A stretch of 64,000 nucleotides of DNA from Chloroflexi bacterium HGW-Chloroflexi-10 (GCA_002840755.1 PHBZ01000017.1:41435-105434); one strand, 5' to 3'. Counted from the first letter of the stretch, positions 50,790 through 60,040 are shown. The notes: generated by a model from the letters alone, not told the origin. Program-made: numbers and translations.

Positions 50790-51180
50790 GATCTGTTCTC
50801 CATCGTGGATAATTAATCGATCCTGGAGAAGCAGCCCAAAAGTTCAGTAAGCTTGAGTCAACCAGGATTGCATGCCGCTTTCAGGCGGTCTGATTGGCTT
50901 TTAGCCCGGGGATGACGGGGGCACCAAGGAAAGTTACATAACCTGCTTATACTATACATGATGTGGCACTTCAAATCAATCAATTTGTCAGGAGTAATAC
51001 TTATAAGCTCTTTGCTGCAGCCGATTTACCTGTAGTGGAACTATGCAAAAAAAAAGCCTTGAATTCTTTTGGGTCTATATAGGTAAATTTTTCCCAATAC
51101 CCTATAATGACTTGCTTTCATGGAACAGAACTATAATAATAATGACAAATTTGATAAATTATCCTTTTTAGGAGGAAACT
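50790..51180. other. intergenic region with a possibly structured leader on the minus strand
   Basis: About 390 bases between divergent genes. On the minus strand upstream of the CheB-CheR gene, 50872-50935 holds a GC-rich run with CCGC-CTGAAA-GCGG and CCCG/CGGG hairpins and GGCTAAAAGCC. This is unlike the AT-rich surroundings. I did not match it to a known riboswitch. Confidence 0.4.
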
Positions 51181-52560
51181 ATGCTGCGTATATTCGTTCG
51201 AGTATTGGGTTTCAGTATCTTGTTGTTAAGTGCATGCACGGCTACCTATCCTCCCCCTGCTCCTTTGCGCTTATCTGAGGCTTTGTATCAATCCACTGAT
51301 GATTCACAGATGGCAATCGCTATGGATTCCGGCGGTGGTAAGCATATTGTGCGGGTTGAATGCAAAATTGATACGGGATCATCTTGTCGTGTAATCTACG
51401 AGGTTACACACACTGGTGAACAAGGCATTTATAAAGTTTATACGCCTGCCAGTGATTACACTTTCCGTAATCCGGATGTTGCAGTGACTGATTCAGGTTT
51501 GGCGATTGTAATATGGCAAAACTGTCCGGCTTCAGATTCTGCCACGCGTCTGTGTTCTACATGGTTTGTCCGCAGTAATGATCTCAATTCTTTGGCCGTA
51601 CTGGATCTTGGGACACACAGTCTTTCAGCTCCGATTATAGCCAGCCGTGGCGAAATAATTTATGCAGTTCATGAGGTAACCATTGGTGCGGCGGGAAGTG
51701 CGTTGCGCTACTGCAAGGTTAGCGATGCCCCCTATACCTGTTACTGGGTAAGTAATCACCCGGCGCCGGATGATGGGGTGCGGAGAATGAACGCCGCCGC
51801 CGCTGTCAGTGGTTCCGGTTCCCTGCACATTGCCTGGTTGGAAGGGGTGGGCAGCTCTAAGACCGCTTATAGCAATGACAATTATGGTGCTATCAATGCC
51901 GATATGGCCAAAATGAAGAATCTTGGATATGCACCATTTTTTCCACCGGCTGTGGCAATAGAGACAGATGATACCTACTACTATATTGCAATGGCTACGA
52001 ATGAAAATACCAGTGATCATTTGACCATGTATTACTGTATTCCGAGTAATTGCAATATCGGGGGTATCCGGGAAGTGGACTTACAAGTGGCAAAACAGTG
52101 GTATTTATTCAGCAGTCCTTCCATAACCGCAGGACCTAATTGGGCTTTGGTTGGCTTCTCAGCTGTTAACACAGACCACCCTACTCAAAGTGATATTTAT
52201 TGGTATACCTACAAAGCCGGGGAAGCGACTCCTTCTGTCAGCCGGCCTTACCCAACGACATTACAAGATTATTCTCACGATTGCGATCCGGTGGTAGCGT
52301 TGATAGAAGGTTGGATGAGCGTAGGTTGGCACATCTGTGGTTTTCCCCCTTCTCGCGACGATATTTACCTTTATGACAGTGTTAATGGTGGGCGGATCAT
52401 ACATGCTGCCAATAATTTTGCCGGACGTGGTGGTTTTGATATGGCAGCAAACGGCGATCTTGTAGCTGGAATATGGAATGAAACTGGTACCGAGGGACAT
52501 ATTTCTACCTGGCTTGCATTTAACAGTCACATGGTCTGGCTTCCCATGGTCATCAGATAA
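51181..52560 (+). CDS. exported lipoprotein with C-terminal LPMVIR
   Basis: A 459-residue lipoprotein. Its lipobox is L-L-S-A-C near residue 19. The body is beta-rich, with repeated S-x-x-D-I-Y-W-Y-like strands and several Cys in extracellular loops. The very end is M-V-W-L-P-M-V-I-R-stop, matching the kelch protein at 7270-9912. AGGAGGAAACT precedes the ATG. I do not recognise the fold; it may be a propeller-like or sialidase-like binding protein. Confidence 0.75.
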   Translation: MLRIFVRVLGFSILLLSACTATYPPPAPLRLSEALYQSTDDSQMAIAMDSGGGKHIVRVECKIDTGSSCRVIYEVTHTGEQGIYKVYTPASDYTFRNPDVAVTDSGLAIVIWQNCPASDSATRLCSTWFVRSNDLNSLAVLDLGTHSLSAPIIASRGEIIYAVHEVTIGAAGSALRYCKVSDAPYTCYWVSNHPAPDDGVRRMNAAAAVSGSGSLHIAWLEGVGSSKTAYSNDNYGAINADMAKMKNLGYAPFFPPAVAIETDDTYYYIAMATNENTSDHLTMYYCIPSNCNIGGIREVDLQVAKQWYLFSSPSITAGPNWALVGFSAVNTDHPTQSDIYWYTYKAGEATPSVSRPYPTTLQDYSHDCDPVVALIEGWMSVGWHICGFPPSRDDIYLYDSVNGGRIIHAANNFAGRGGFDMAANGDLVAGIWNETGTEGHISTWLAFNSHMVWLPMVIR

Positions 52561-52678
52561 TGAGACGATTACCAGGTAACCTTCTTTTCTGAAATTCACC
52601 TGGAGCCTATTAAAGAAAACAGACAGCAGACCGCGGGTGTGAAGGATTCTCGTGTAAACATTTCTTTGAAGTTAAAGC

Positions 52679-52710
52679 AAAACCCCGCCGGTTAAGGCGG
52701 GGTTTTTTTT
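52679..52710. terminator. bidirectional terminator
   Basis: An 11-base stem AAAACCCCGCC with 52696-52706, then T8. It ends the lipoprotein transcript and faces the RRM gene. Confidence 0.88.
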
Positions 52711-52723
52711 ATTCAGCTAAGAT

Positions 52724-53056
52724 TTAGTAGCGGTTGTTGCCGCCGCTGCGTCCGCCGCGGTCACGGTTATTGGACCCACCGTAAGGGCGTCCGCCACCGG
52801 AGCGTTCTTCGCGCGGTTTGGCAGTGTTTACTGTCAGCGGGCGTCCGCCAACTTCTTTACCATTGAACATATTGATGGCATTAGTTGCGTCAGCCTGGCT
52901 ACCCATCGTGATGAACGCGAAACCCTTGGGGTTACCGGTATCACGGTCTTTGATCATATCCACGGTCACTACTGCACCAGATTCAGCAAACATGGTTCGC
53001 AGTTGTTCCTCGGTAGTATCATAACTCATATTTCCAACATACAATTTTACTTCCAA
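52724..53056 (-). CDS. RRM RNA-binding protein, Gly/Arg-rich tail
   Basis: A 110-residue protein. RNP2 is L-Y-V-G-N-M and RNP1 K-G-F-A-F-I-T-M, in the order of a single RRM. The tail (~80-110) is rich in G, R and N (R-S-G-G-G-R-P-Y-G-G). It starts at TTG 53056, with CGAGGAATATT before it. It probably binds RNA as a chaperone, as in cyanobacterial Rbp proteins that respond to cold. The 237-base upstream gap could be a leader. Confidence 0.93.
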   Translation of the reverse strand: MEVKLYVGNMSYDTTEEQLRTMFAESGAVVTVDMIKDRDTGNPKGFAFITMGSQADATNAINMFNGKEVGGRPLTVNTAKPREERSGGGRPYGGSNNRDRGGRSGGNNRY

Positions 53057-53293
53057 AATATTCCTCGACTTTCAATAGGGCAGACTCGGTTTAAAAACTA
53101 ATGCCGCTATCTTTATAAGGATAGCAGCATAGATTGAACACAACTCTGATTATAAGACGTTATTACTATAACACATAACCGGAGCGAAAGATAGTTAAAT
53201 CAGAAATTGGGTAAAAAGTATCCGAAATTTCATGGTCATTCGCTATATTGAAGATGATCTGCTGAATTTTTTGGTTGTACAGTTTGCCTTACC

Positions 53294-53974
53294 TTACCGG
53301 ACAACTTTGATTTGAAACATGGGTATTTGCAGCACTCCCCAGGTTCTGAGCCAGAGCGGCAGATACATTTCCGGGCCGCGTGCGGTGGTGATATCACCCA
53401 GGTCTATAATATCTTCCCAACCAAACGACTGCAAAAGTTTGCTCACCGCCGCCTTTGCTGCGGTGTCATTTCCACTGACAAATACACTATGATCACCGTT
53501 TGCCAGCAGCCGCGGATTCACCATCAGATAGGCATTCATGGTATTGAGTGTTTTCACAACCAGCACGTTAGGAAAGGCGCGCTGAATCTGTTCTCCAAGC
53601 GAATCGGTGTTGCTGATGAAGAGTGATGGAGGCATGCCATTCGTCAAATCCAGCGGATTGGAAATGTCCATCAGAATCTTGTTGTTCAGATTCATCTCGC
53701 CGGCAATTTGAAGAGCATTCAGTGACCCCACGCCGTTAGTGGCATTGATGATGATTTCACCATGTACGGCTGCTTCTGTAAAGCTGCCCAGTTTTGCTTT
53801 TGAATTCTTCTCCAACCAGACACGGATGGGTGGGTTCCCCATTCCATCCAATTCAGACTTTAAGATTGTTTTTGCGGGATCGCGTGTGCCGAGCACCACA
53901 GAATGATCGAGTTCAATGAGTTTGGCAGCAAGGGTGCGGCCTACAACACCTGTACCGAGAATACCAAAATTCAT
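53294..53974 (-). CDS. NADPH-dependent F420 reductase-like dinucleotide-binding protein
   Basis: A 226-residue Rossmann protein. The N-terminus is G-I-L-G-T-G-V-V-G-R-T-L, followed by V-V-L-G-T-R-D. This is typical of the F420-dependent NADP reductase/ketopantoate-like family. The substrate is unknown; many members act on NADP, not F420. AAAGGAGG precedes the ATG. It is divergent from the TetR gene and probably its target. Confidence 0.85.
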   Translation of the reverse strand: MNFGILGTGVVGRTLAAKLIELDHSVVLGTRDPAKTILKSELDGMGNPPIRVWLEKNSKAKLGSFTEAAVHGEIIINATNGVGSLNALQIAGEMNLNNKILMDISNPLDLTNGMPPSLFISNTDSLGEQIQRAFPNVLVVKTLNTMNAYLMVNPRLLANGDHSVFVSGNDTAAKAAVSKLLQSFGWEDIIDLGDITTARGPEMYLPLWLRTWGVLQIPMFQIKVVR

Positions 53975-54019
53975 AATAGTCCTCCTTTGAAGGGTTGTCT
54001 AAAATTGCCACGCATGATA

Positions 54020-54037
54020 CGATACAGGTCTGTATCG
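54020..54037. promoter_or_regulatory. CGATACAG-GT-CTGTATCG operator
   Basis: A perfect 8+2+8 palindrome sits between the divergent reductase-like and TetR genes, 46 bases from the former start and 51 from the latter. A weaker TACAAT-n5-ATTGTA lies at 54051-54067. Confidence 0.7.
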
Positions 54038-54087
54038 ATTGGATAAATAATACAATATTGAATTGTATCGAGTCAAGGGTTTGTTAT

Positions 54088-54669
54088 ATGACAAAGACAG
54101 CTTCTTCAAAAAAACAATTGTTGGAAACTGCCGCCAGATTGTTTTATCAAAAGGGATACCGCGCCATTGGTGTGGATACAATCACAGAGGAATCCGGCAT
54201 TGGTAAAATGACTCTTTATCGTCATTTCGAATCAAAAAATGATTTGATAGTGGCCTATTTGCGGGCAAGTGATACGAAATTCTGGGAAGAATTTGAGAAA
54301 GCGACAAAAGACGCGTTTTCGCCACGCGATAAGCTGGTTGCTTTTTTTCGGTCATTGTCTTTTTATGTGACACATCCGAATTGTTGTGGCTGTCCTTTTC
54401 TTAACGCAGCTACAGAATACCCTGATTCTGATTACCCAGGGCATATAGCAGCATTGGAGCATAAGGAATCGGTGCGCCAACGATTTCGTGATCTGGCCCG
54501 TCAGGCTGGAGCGAGAAACCCGGGTGTGTTGGCCGATCAATTGTATCTGCTCATGGATGGTGCTTACATGGCCGCACGTTTGTTTAAACGCGATAACCCT
54601 GGGGCGAATGTAGTTGAAGCTGCCATAGTGTTGATCGATGCTCAGATCACCGGAGAAACTCAAACATAA
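54088..54669 (+). CDS. TetR family transcriptional regulator
   Basis: A 193-residue regulator. The start at 54088 is preferred over 53995 because the HTH begins at once (L-L-E-T-A-A-R-L-F-Y-Q-K-G-Y-R-A-I-G-V-D-T-I-T) and because the operator would otherwise lie inside the gene. A pair of vicinal Cys plus another (C-C-G-C) sits in the C-terminal domain. It is divergent from the F420-reductase-like gene, which is its probable target. Confidence 0.9.
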   Translation: MTKTASSKKQLLETAARLFYQKGYRAIGVDTITEESGIGKMTLYRHFESKNDLIVAYLRASDTKFWEEFEKATKDAFSPRDKLVAFFRSLSFYVTHPNCCGCPFLNAATEYPDSDYPGHIAALEHKESVRQRFRDLARQAGARNPGVLADQLYLLMDGAYMAARLFKRDNPGANVVEAAIVLIDAQITGETQT

Positions 54670-54720
54670 GCAACAATTAAAGAGGGTGTATGCGGCGGCA
54701 CCAGAGGACAGGTATTGCGT

Positions 54721-57700
54721 TTACTCCCGGCTCTCCAATCGCAGGGTAATGATTTCAAAAGGACGGTATTCCACCTGCACTTGTACTCCTTGCGCGTTCA
54801 GTCTTTGTTTACGCTCTTCAAGCAGGTTGGAGCGCCAGATATTTTGTGCGGGTTGGGTTAAGGTGAGGGTTGCCTGTCCGCGGCTTCCGAAGGCTTCGTA
54901 CATACGCAAAATCCAACCCAGGCCATCTTCAGAACGTTTCACTGTCTCCACCACCAGTGCGGCTGTATCTACAGCCAGTAGTTTTTGGATGCCGCGTGCT
55001 TCCTGTTTTGCCCCTTTTTTATGCGGTAGAAACAGGCGCGGGGTGTCATTGATAGCAGCGGCATGCGCAGGCACACTTTCTTCCCAACCTCCGGCGTGCG
55101 GCAGCAAACTGTAACGAAAAACATGTTCACCCTGGTCGGCTTGCCTGTCTGGATAGGTAGGTGAACGTAAAAGTGACAATCCCAGCGAGGTATAGGTGCC
55201 ATCTGCACTCAGATGTGCATCATAACCGTACTTGCAGTCGTTTAACAGTGCCACTCCGTACCCGTGCTCAGAAACATCCACCCATTTCTGGGCCGGAGAT
55301 TCAAAACGCGCCCAATCCCAGGCGGTGTTGCGATGGGTTGGACGGCGCACATGCCCCCAGGGAATCTCATATACTGCTTCGGATGCAAACACCTTCAATG
55401 GAAAAATTGTCTTTAGCAGGGTGTGGCGTTCGCGCCAATCCACCCAGGTATCAAAATCCAGGCGTGGTGACCCACGTTGTAAGGAAATACGTTGGATCAT
55501 CCACGAAGAGCGCACCCGGCGGCGTATTTCCACGGTTGCCCGTAGCGCGCCTGCTTCCGCTACTTGGATTGTTTCTGCCGCTTCCGCCAGCCAGCGTTGG
55601 TCATCGTAATGAATTTCCACATCCCAGGCATCCCACAACAAGGCGCGATCCTCAAATGCCCAAAGCTGGTTCGCCAACATTCCTTCAGGTACAACATCCC
55701 GGTGGTTGGTTTTATCAAAAATACGGTGGATATCACCCGCCGCGTTGAATTCCACGCAGAGATGTTCATTTTCCAGCACTTTTGTGGAAATCCGCAATGC
55801 GCTTGCCGGTCTGCCGGTTTGTGGAGGAATGGCGGATAGCGGGGTCAGGCTCAGTGGCGGCAGTTCTCCGCAATCCACCAGCCAGCCAGATTCTACCTGC
55901 TGACTCTCTCGTTCCAGGGCAGGTTTTTCTCCCTGAGCTATAAATAGCGCTCCGGATTGTGGAAAAGCCGTCAGGTTGGCTGCCAATCCTTCCTCTCCGA
56001 GGTTTGCAGAAAGTGATTCCAATGCCTTGATGGTTGCTTTTTCGGCTGTTTTCTGTACCTTACAGTGATGTTCCAGCGCATCTGCATATACTTCACCGAT
56101 ACTGCTGCCCGGCAAAACATCGTGAAACTGGTTCAGGCACACTTTTTTCCAGGTTTCCTCAAAATCGGCAGTTGGATAAGAAAAATCGCGGTCGAGCAGG
56201 TGCGCCCAGGTGCATAGCATCTCCGCATCGTGCAAAGCTATCTCACTGCGCCGGTTGGCACGTTTCATACGCGCTTGGCTGGTATAAGTACCGCGATGAT
56301 ATTCCAGGTACAATTCTCCATACCAGACCGGCAGATTACTCGCCTTCTCTTCCAAAGCTGTAAAAAATTGGCGCACGGTGGCAAAGCGAGTACGCGGCAT
56401 TCCTGCAAAATCTCCCAGTAAGTCTATGGTTTCCAGCATCTCACTTGTCGGGCCGCCACCGCCATCACCCCAACCGTATGACATCAATACCGGCAAATCG
56501 GGAGCATCCTTCTGGCAGTTGTTGTGCCAGGTCTCGTAGATCTGTCGCGGGGTGGCCATGGCGTTGTAGGTGGTGGAAGGCACGCTGCTTTGCGGATCAC
56601 GCGTTGGGCTGAAATGGGATAGCAGCCGGGTTCCATCCAGACCCTGCCAGTAGAAAGAGGTCCAGGGGAAGGTATTATATTGATTCCAGGATATCTTGGT
56701 ACTGAAAAACCAGTGGATTCCAGCCTGGGATGCTAACTGTGGCAAAGCTGCATTAAACCCAAATACATCTGGCAGCCACAATACTGGCGTATCTACCCCT
56801 TCTCCAAAGGTATCTGAAAACCAACGTTTCCCCAGCAGGAATTGGCGTGCCAGGGACTCGGCCCCTGATAAGTTGGTGTCTGCTTCAACCCACATTCCCC
56901 CCATCGGTTCCCAGGTTCCATCAGCCACCTTCTGGCGGATCCGTTCAAATAGTTCCGGTCGGTCCTGGCGCACAAATTCATACAATTGAGGTTGAGATTG
57001 TGAAAAATGAAAACCCGAAAAACGTTCCATCAACCCCAAAACATTAGAGAAAGTGCGCTGTGCCTTATGGCGGGTCATCGCATAGGTCCATAACCAGGCA
57101 ACATCAATGTGCGCATGACCGATAGCATAAACATCCACATCCAATGCCGTACCAGCTTGTCTCGCTTTGTGTTTCAATATATCCAGTGCCTGACGAAGGG
57201 TATCTTGCAGTCCCGGCTGAAGCGGATCCGGTTCCTGGCCGGTAAAATCCAGGCAGTGAAAAGCTGCGTCCAGGGCATCCAGCAAGCGTCCGCGTGCCGG
57301 GCTATCCTCACCCAGCACTTCTACTGTTCCCAGCCCTACCCTTGCCAGAGCCAGAAACTGATCCGCCAACGGGTTCACCTGTACAACACCACAGGGCCGT
57401 ATAAACGGAGGAGCATCCTTTTCTTTGCTATAGCCCACCCAACCGTGCAGGGTCAGATGGTGCCACTTGCCATCGCATAATTCTTGTGGCAGGCGTATTT
57501 GACGGTGTTCGCGGTCGCAAGACCCCAGAAATTTCCCGTCCACATAGACAGTGGCTTCCGGGTGTATAAAATCCCAGGTGGTTCCCAGCGGCAGCCACAA
57601 GGCCGCTGGAAAATCATTTTCCCATTCTGGCGGAACCTGGAAGCGCGAACGAAGCACGAAATAACCCAGTTCCTTGCCCCACGCAGCTGGTGGTTGAACC

Positions 57701-57873
57701 ACTTCCCATGCGGAATCATCAAATTCCGGTTCTACAGGAAAAAAATCGTTGTGTTGCTCCAACATTTTCAGCCGGAAGGGTGGCAGGGATGCGAAATGCC
57801 GCTGTGTTAATCCTTGCAGCAGGCGAAAACGAACATTTAATTTTTCCATCGTCATGCGAACAGTATGGGACAT
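54721..57873 (-). CDS. GH38 alpha-mannosidase
   Basis: A 1050-residue enzyme. The GH38 core begins with H-A-H-I-D-V-A-W-L-W near residue 255, two zinc ligands. The nucleophile Asp is in W-L-P-D-V-F-G-F-N near 375. W-V-E-A-D-T-N-L-S-G and H-D-V-L-P-G-S-S-I-G-E-V (zinc His) are also present. A beta-sandwich C-terminal half completes it. No signal peptide, so it is cytoplasmic and probably trims imported mannosides or glycerate conjugates. GGAGAATTTTGCT sets the start at 57873; 57915 is an upstream in-frame ATG without a ribosome site. Confidence 0.95.
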   Translation of the reverse strand: MSHTVRMTMEKLNVRFRLLQGLTQRHFASLPPFRLKMLEQHNDFFPVEPEFDDSAWEVVQPPAAWGKELGYFVLRSRFQVPPEWENDFPAALWLPLGTTWDFIHPEATVYVDGKFLGSCDREHRQIRLPQELCDGKWHHLTLHGWVGYSKEKDAPPFIRPCGVVQVNPLADQFLALARVGLGTVEVLGEDSPARGRLLDALDAAFHCLDFTGQEPDPLQPGLQDTLRQALDILKHKARQAGTALDVDVYAIGHAHIDVAWLWTYAMTRHKAQRTFSNVLGLMERFSGFHFSQSQPQLYEFVRQDRPELFERIRQKVADGTWEPMGGMWVEADTNLSGAESLARQFLLGKRWFSDTFGEGVDTPVLWLPDVFGFNAALPQLASQAGIHWFFSTKISWNQYNTFPWTSFYWQGLDGTRLLSHFSPTRDPQSSVPSTTYNAMATPRQIYETWHNNCQKDAPDLPVLMSYGWGDGGGGPTSEMLETIDLLGDFAGMPRTRFATVRQFFTALEEKASNLPVWYGELYLEYHRGTYTSQARMKRANRRSEIALHDAEMLCTWAHLLDRDFSYPTADFEETWKKVCLNQFHDVLPGSSIGEVYADALEHHCKVQKTAEKATIKALESLSANLGEEGLAANLTAFPQSGALFIAQGEKPALERESQQVESGWLVDCGELPPLSLTPLSAIPPQTGRPASALRISTKVLENEHLCVEFNAAGDIHRIFDKTNHRDVVPEGMLANQLWAFEDRALLWDAWDVEIHYDDQRWLAEAAETIQVAEAGALRATVEIRRRVRSSWMIQRISLQRGSPRLDFDTWVDWRERHTLLKTIFPLKVFASEAVYEIPWGHVRRPTHRNTAWDWARFESPAQKWVDVSEHGYGVALLNDCKYGYDAHLSADGTYTSLGLSLLRSPTYPDRQADQGEHVFRYSLLPHAGGWEESVPAHAAAINDTPRLFLPHKKGAKQEARGIQKLLAVDTAALVVETVKRSEDGLGWILRMYEAFGSRGQATLTLTQPAQNIWRSNLLEERKQRLNAQGVQVQVEYRPFEIITLRLESRE

Positions 57874-58034
57874 AGCAAAATTCTCCGATGGATTAATTAT
57901 AGTCTTCTCTTGCATCTATCGTAAAAAAAACACACTCCCATGGAATAGGGGATGCGGATTCATTTCTTACTGTTTCTTTGTTGCGAGATTAAGTCGCCTT
58001 TCTCGTCGAGTAGTAGCCTTAGCAACTAGTGACA

Positions 58035-58994
58035 CTATGATGCCTGCATTAACACCTTGTCGACGGGGCGGCGTAACGAACGCGGCAGGTACTCGGCATA
58101 ACCGTAGCGGACTAATAACTGTGGGTTGGTTGATCCTAAGCCGGCAGCGTTCTGGAACTGTTTGCGCAGGTCAGTCACTTCAATAGGTTGGTTTAGGAAG
58201 GCGCTCTTGATATTCATTGTGGTCATTTGTAAGGCTAGTCGTTGGTAAACCTGACCGCTGCGCACCCAGTGACTGCGGTCATCTTCAGCACTGCCAATGA
58301 CGACTACCCCTGAAGAGGAGCGTAACTTTGCTGTATCGCTATCAGCCTGCTGTTGTGGTTTGGTGCTGCTAACAAATAGTTTACCCAGCCAGTGCGGCAC
58401 TTCGGGGTTTCCGGAACAGGCGGAGAATAGACCATCCATTGCACGTAATGCTTCTTTTTTGTTAAAACGCAGCCATTCGATCAATTCATTCAGGAATGCC
58501 TGGTCGGCATACTGGCTCATATTCCCCTGTACGATATAATCTTCAACAGTTTGCCTCTCATTGATATTTGTAAAATATTTCAGGCTGATACCCGGCTCCA
58601 AAGACAGCGTTTGTAATGTGTCCAGATCACCTGTAGGGATAGCCTGACTGTTATACATCGAGCGGGTATTTTGCCGCAGGGGAATAGCCTCGAACAATGG
58701 GCTGTTTTGCGAAGCGCCTGCAGATAAAATTACCTGAATAAATTCATTTGTGTCCGGATAAGTCACCTCAGTGGTATATCCCGCTGCACCGGCAGCCAAT
58801 ACCAGGTTTTCCAGTGCACATCCCAGGCTGATCCAGAGTTCGCGGTCTTGCGGGTCCACAGCTACCAGATGCCGGGAGTAATCCGGATGAATCTGGATTG
58901 CGCTTTTCTGGAGAGTAAATTTCCATGGCTGGGTATTGTGGCCGTTGGCAGCCTGAGTGGCATAGGCAACCAGATTTCTTAATTGGTCATTCAT
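58035..58994 (-). CDS. Acg-family nitroreductase-like protein, N-terminus out of frame
   Basis: A 319-residue flavoprotein-like product of the nitroreductase/Acg group. It has N-G-H-N-T-Q-P-W at residues ~18-25 as a flavin-binding motif, L-G-C-A-L-E-N-L-V-L-A, and a conserved C-terminal half. The frame continues upstream of ATG 58994 with no stop into a Tat-type signal R-R-D-F-L-K-L-L, but no start codon exists in that frame. The only plausible ATG (59164, with GGGATAAAAT) is one base out, across an A7 run. Homologues often have Tat signals, so the protein may be exported in a form lost by a 1-base indel. Confidence 0.82.
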   Translation of the reverse strand: MNDQLRNLVAYATQAANGHNTQPWKFTLQKSAIQIHPDYSRHLVAVDPQDRELWISLGCALENLVLAAGAAGYTTEVTYPDTNEFIQVILSAGASQNSPLFEAIPLRQNTRSMYNSQAIPTGDLDTLQTLSLEPGISLKYFTNINERQTVEDYIVQGNMSQYADQAFLNELIEWLRFNKKEALRAMDGLFSACSGNPEVPHWLGKLFVSSTKPQQQADSDTAKLRSSSGVVVIGSAEDDRSHWVRSGQVYQRLALQMTTMNIKSAFLNQPIEVTDLRKQFQNAAGLGSTNPQLLVRYGYAEYLPRSLRRPVDKVLMQAS

Positions 58995-59164
58995 TTGGAT
59001 ATCCTTCTGTATGGATGGTAGTTGCGGATTGGACTGTTCTGCGTAGTTAATCCACGGTGAGTACGTGTTCAGCAGGTGTCCGCCGGCAGTTGCAGCGCCT
59101 GTGATGACCAGTAATTTTAGAAAATCACGCCGGTTGATTTGGATGGTTTTTTTGAGTTTTCCAT
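58995..59164 (-). other. Tat signal leader, frameshifted from the nitroreductase gene
   Basis: The sequence upstream of the nitroreductase start encodes, in its own frame, I-N-R-R-D-F-L-K-L-L-V-I-T-G-A-A-T-A-G-G. This has all the features of a twin-arginine signal. The ATG at 59164 encodes M-E-N-S-K-K and would join it if the A7 run were A8. Either a sequencing error or a real frameshift. Confidence 0.7.
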
Positions 59165-59205
59165 ATTTTATCCCATTATAAATTCGGATATTTTCCGAAA
59201 AATTC

Positions 59206-59781
59206 TTATCGCAGGTAAGGGGAAAAGACCAGCATCACCAGGTCAATCCCTTTTTCAAAATCCGCTTTTTCAACCTGCTGGCCCATCGATTCCAGATGAA
59301 CCAGATAGTGATTTGCAATCACCCAGGCCATTGTAACTACATCCTGCTGGATCGCCAGTGTCGGAAATTGCATCAGTCCATCCTGAATAGCTTTTTGTAA
59401 CAGGTTGTGCTGCCGTAGGAACCGCTTTTGGGAAATTTCGATATGTCGTTTGGCGAGGGCGGGGTTATTGTTCAGCAGGGCTACCATTTCGCGGTAAAAA
59501 AAGCGATACTGCCATAACATTTCAAAATTATCTCGGATGAAATTTCGGAGTGCATTGATATGCATTTCCTGCCCTTCAATTGGGTGATAAGCGCCTTCCC
59601 AATCCCGGATCATGTTTTCATAGATTTCCTTAATGATATGGTCTTTATCATTAAAGTGATAATACAAATTGCCTGGGCTGAGATCAGCCTGTTTGGCAAT
59701 ATGATTGGTGGTCACCCTGGCTGTGCCTTGCTGATTAAAAAGTTCCCGGGCAGTTAGCAGAATTAAATCTTTTGTCGTCAT
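59206..59781 (-). CDS. TetR family transcriptional regulator
   Basis: A 191-residue regulator. The HTH (~1-48) has L-F-N-Q-Q-G-T-A-R-V-T-T-N-H-I-A-K-Q-A-D-L and G-N-L-Y-Y-H-F. The C-terminal half is a helical TetR_C-like domain. AGGTTAAACGT precedes the ATG. A perfect 38-base palindrome lies just upstream, its likely operator. It is close to the nitroreductase gene, a candidate target. Confidence 0.92.
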   Translation of the reverse strand: MTTKDLILLTARELFNQQGTARVTTNHIAKQADLSPGNLYYHFNDKDHIIKEIYENMIRDWEGAYHPIEGQEMHINALRNFIRDNFEMLWQYRFFYREMVALLNNNPALAKRHIEISQKRFLRQHNLLQKAIQDGLMQFPTLAIQQDVVTMAWVIANHYLVHLESMGQQVEKADFEKGIDLVMLVFSPYLR

Positions 59782-59794
59782 ACGTTTAACCTCG

Positions 59795-59832
59795 TTAGAG
59801 TAATTGCTCTAATATTAGAGCAATTACTCTAA
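59795..59832. promoter_or_regulatory. perfect 38-base palindrome, TetR operator
   Basis: Two 18-base arms (59795-59812 and 59815-59832) with a 2-base centre. Each arm holds TTAGAG and CTCTAA. Adjacent to the TetR start at 59781. Confidence 0.8.
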
Positions 59833-59878
59833 ATTGTCAAGAGGTTTCATGACGATTTGGAAGTTTTTGTAAAAGAGA

Positions 59879-60040
59879 TTAATAGTTGTCCTGAACCAGC
59901 CAGGTCTTGGCGGCTTCGTAATCGTTCAGAAAGGCAGTTTGCCTGGGCCAGATACCGCGCTGGATAGAGCGATACCCAAAGCGGCGGTAATCGGGCAGGA
60001 ACAACACCGCCAGTTTACGGATCGGGTTGGGTTGCTTTTT
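59879..60040 (-). pseudogene. C-terminal remnant of a STAS/SpoIIAA-like protein
   Basis: Downstream of the esterase stop, ~50 codons read K-L-A-V-L-F-L-P-D-Y-R-R-F-G-Y and A-F-L-N-D-Y-E-A-A-K-T-W-L to a stop at 59879. The final E-A-A-x-x-W-L is typical of SpoIIAA/STAS-like protein ends. There is no start or upstream part, so it appears to be a leftover of a deletion or rearrangement. Confidence 0.3.

Noticed and set aside
54638..55114. 158-residue ORF overlapping the end of the TetR and mannosidase genes
   Set aside because: It runs antisense to the mannosidase and has no motifs.
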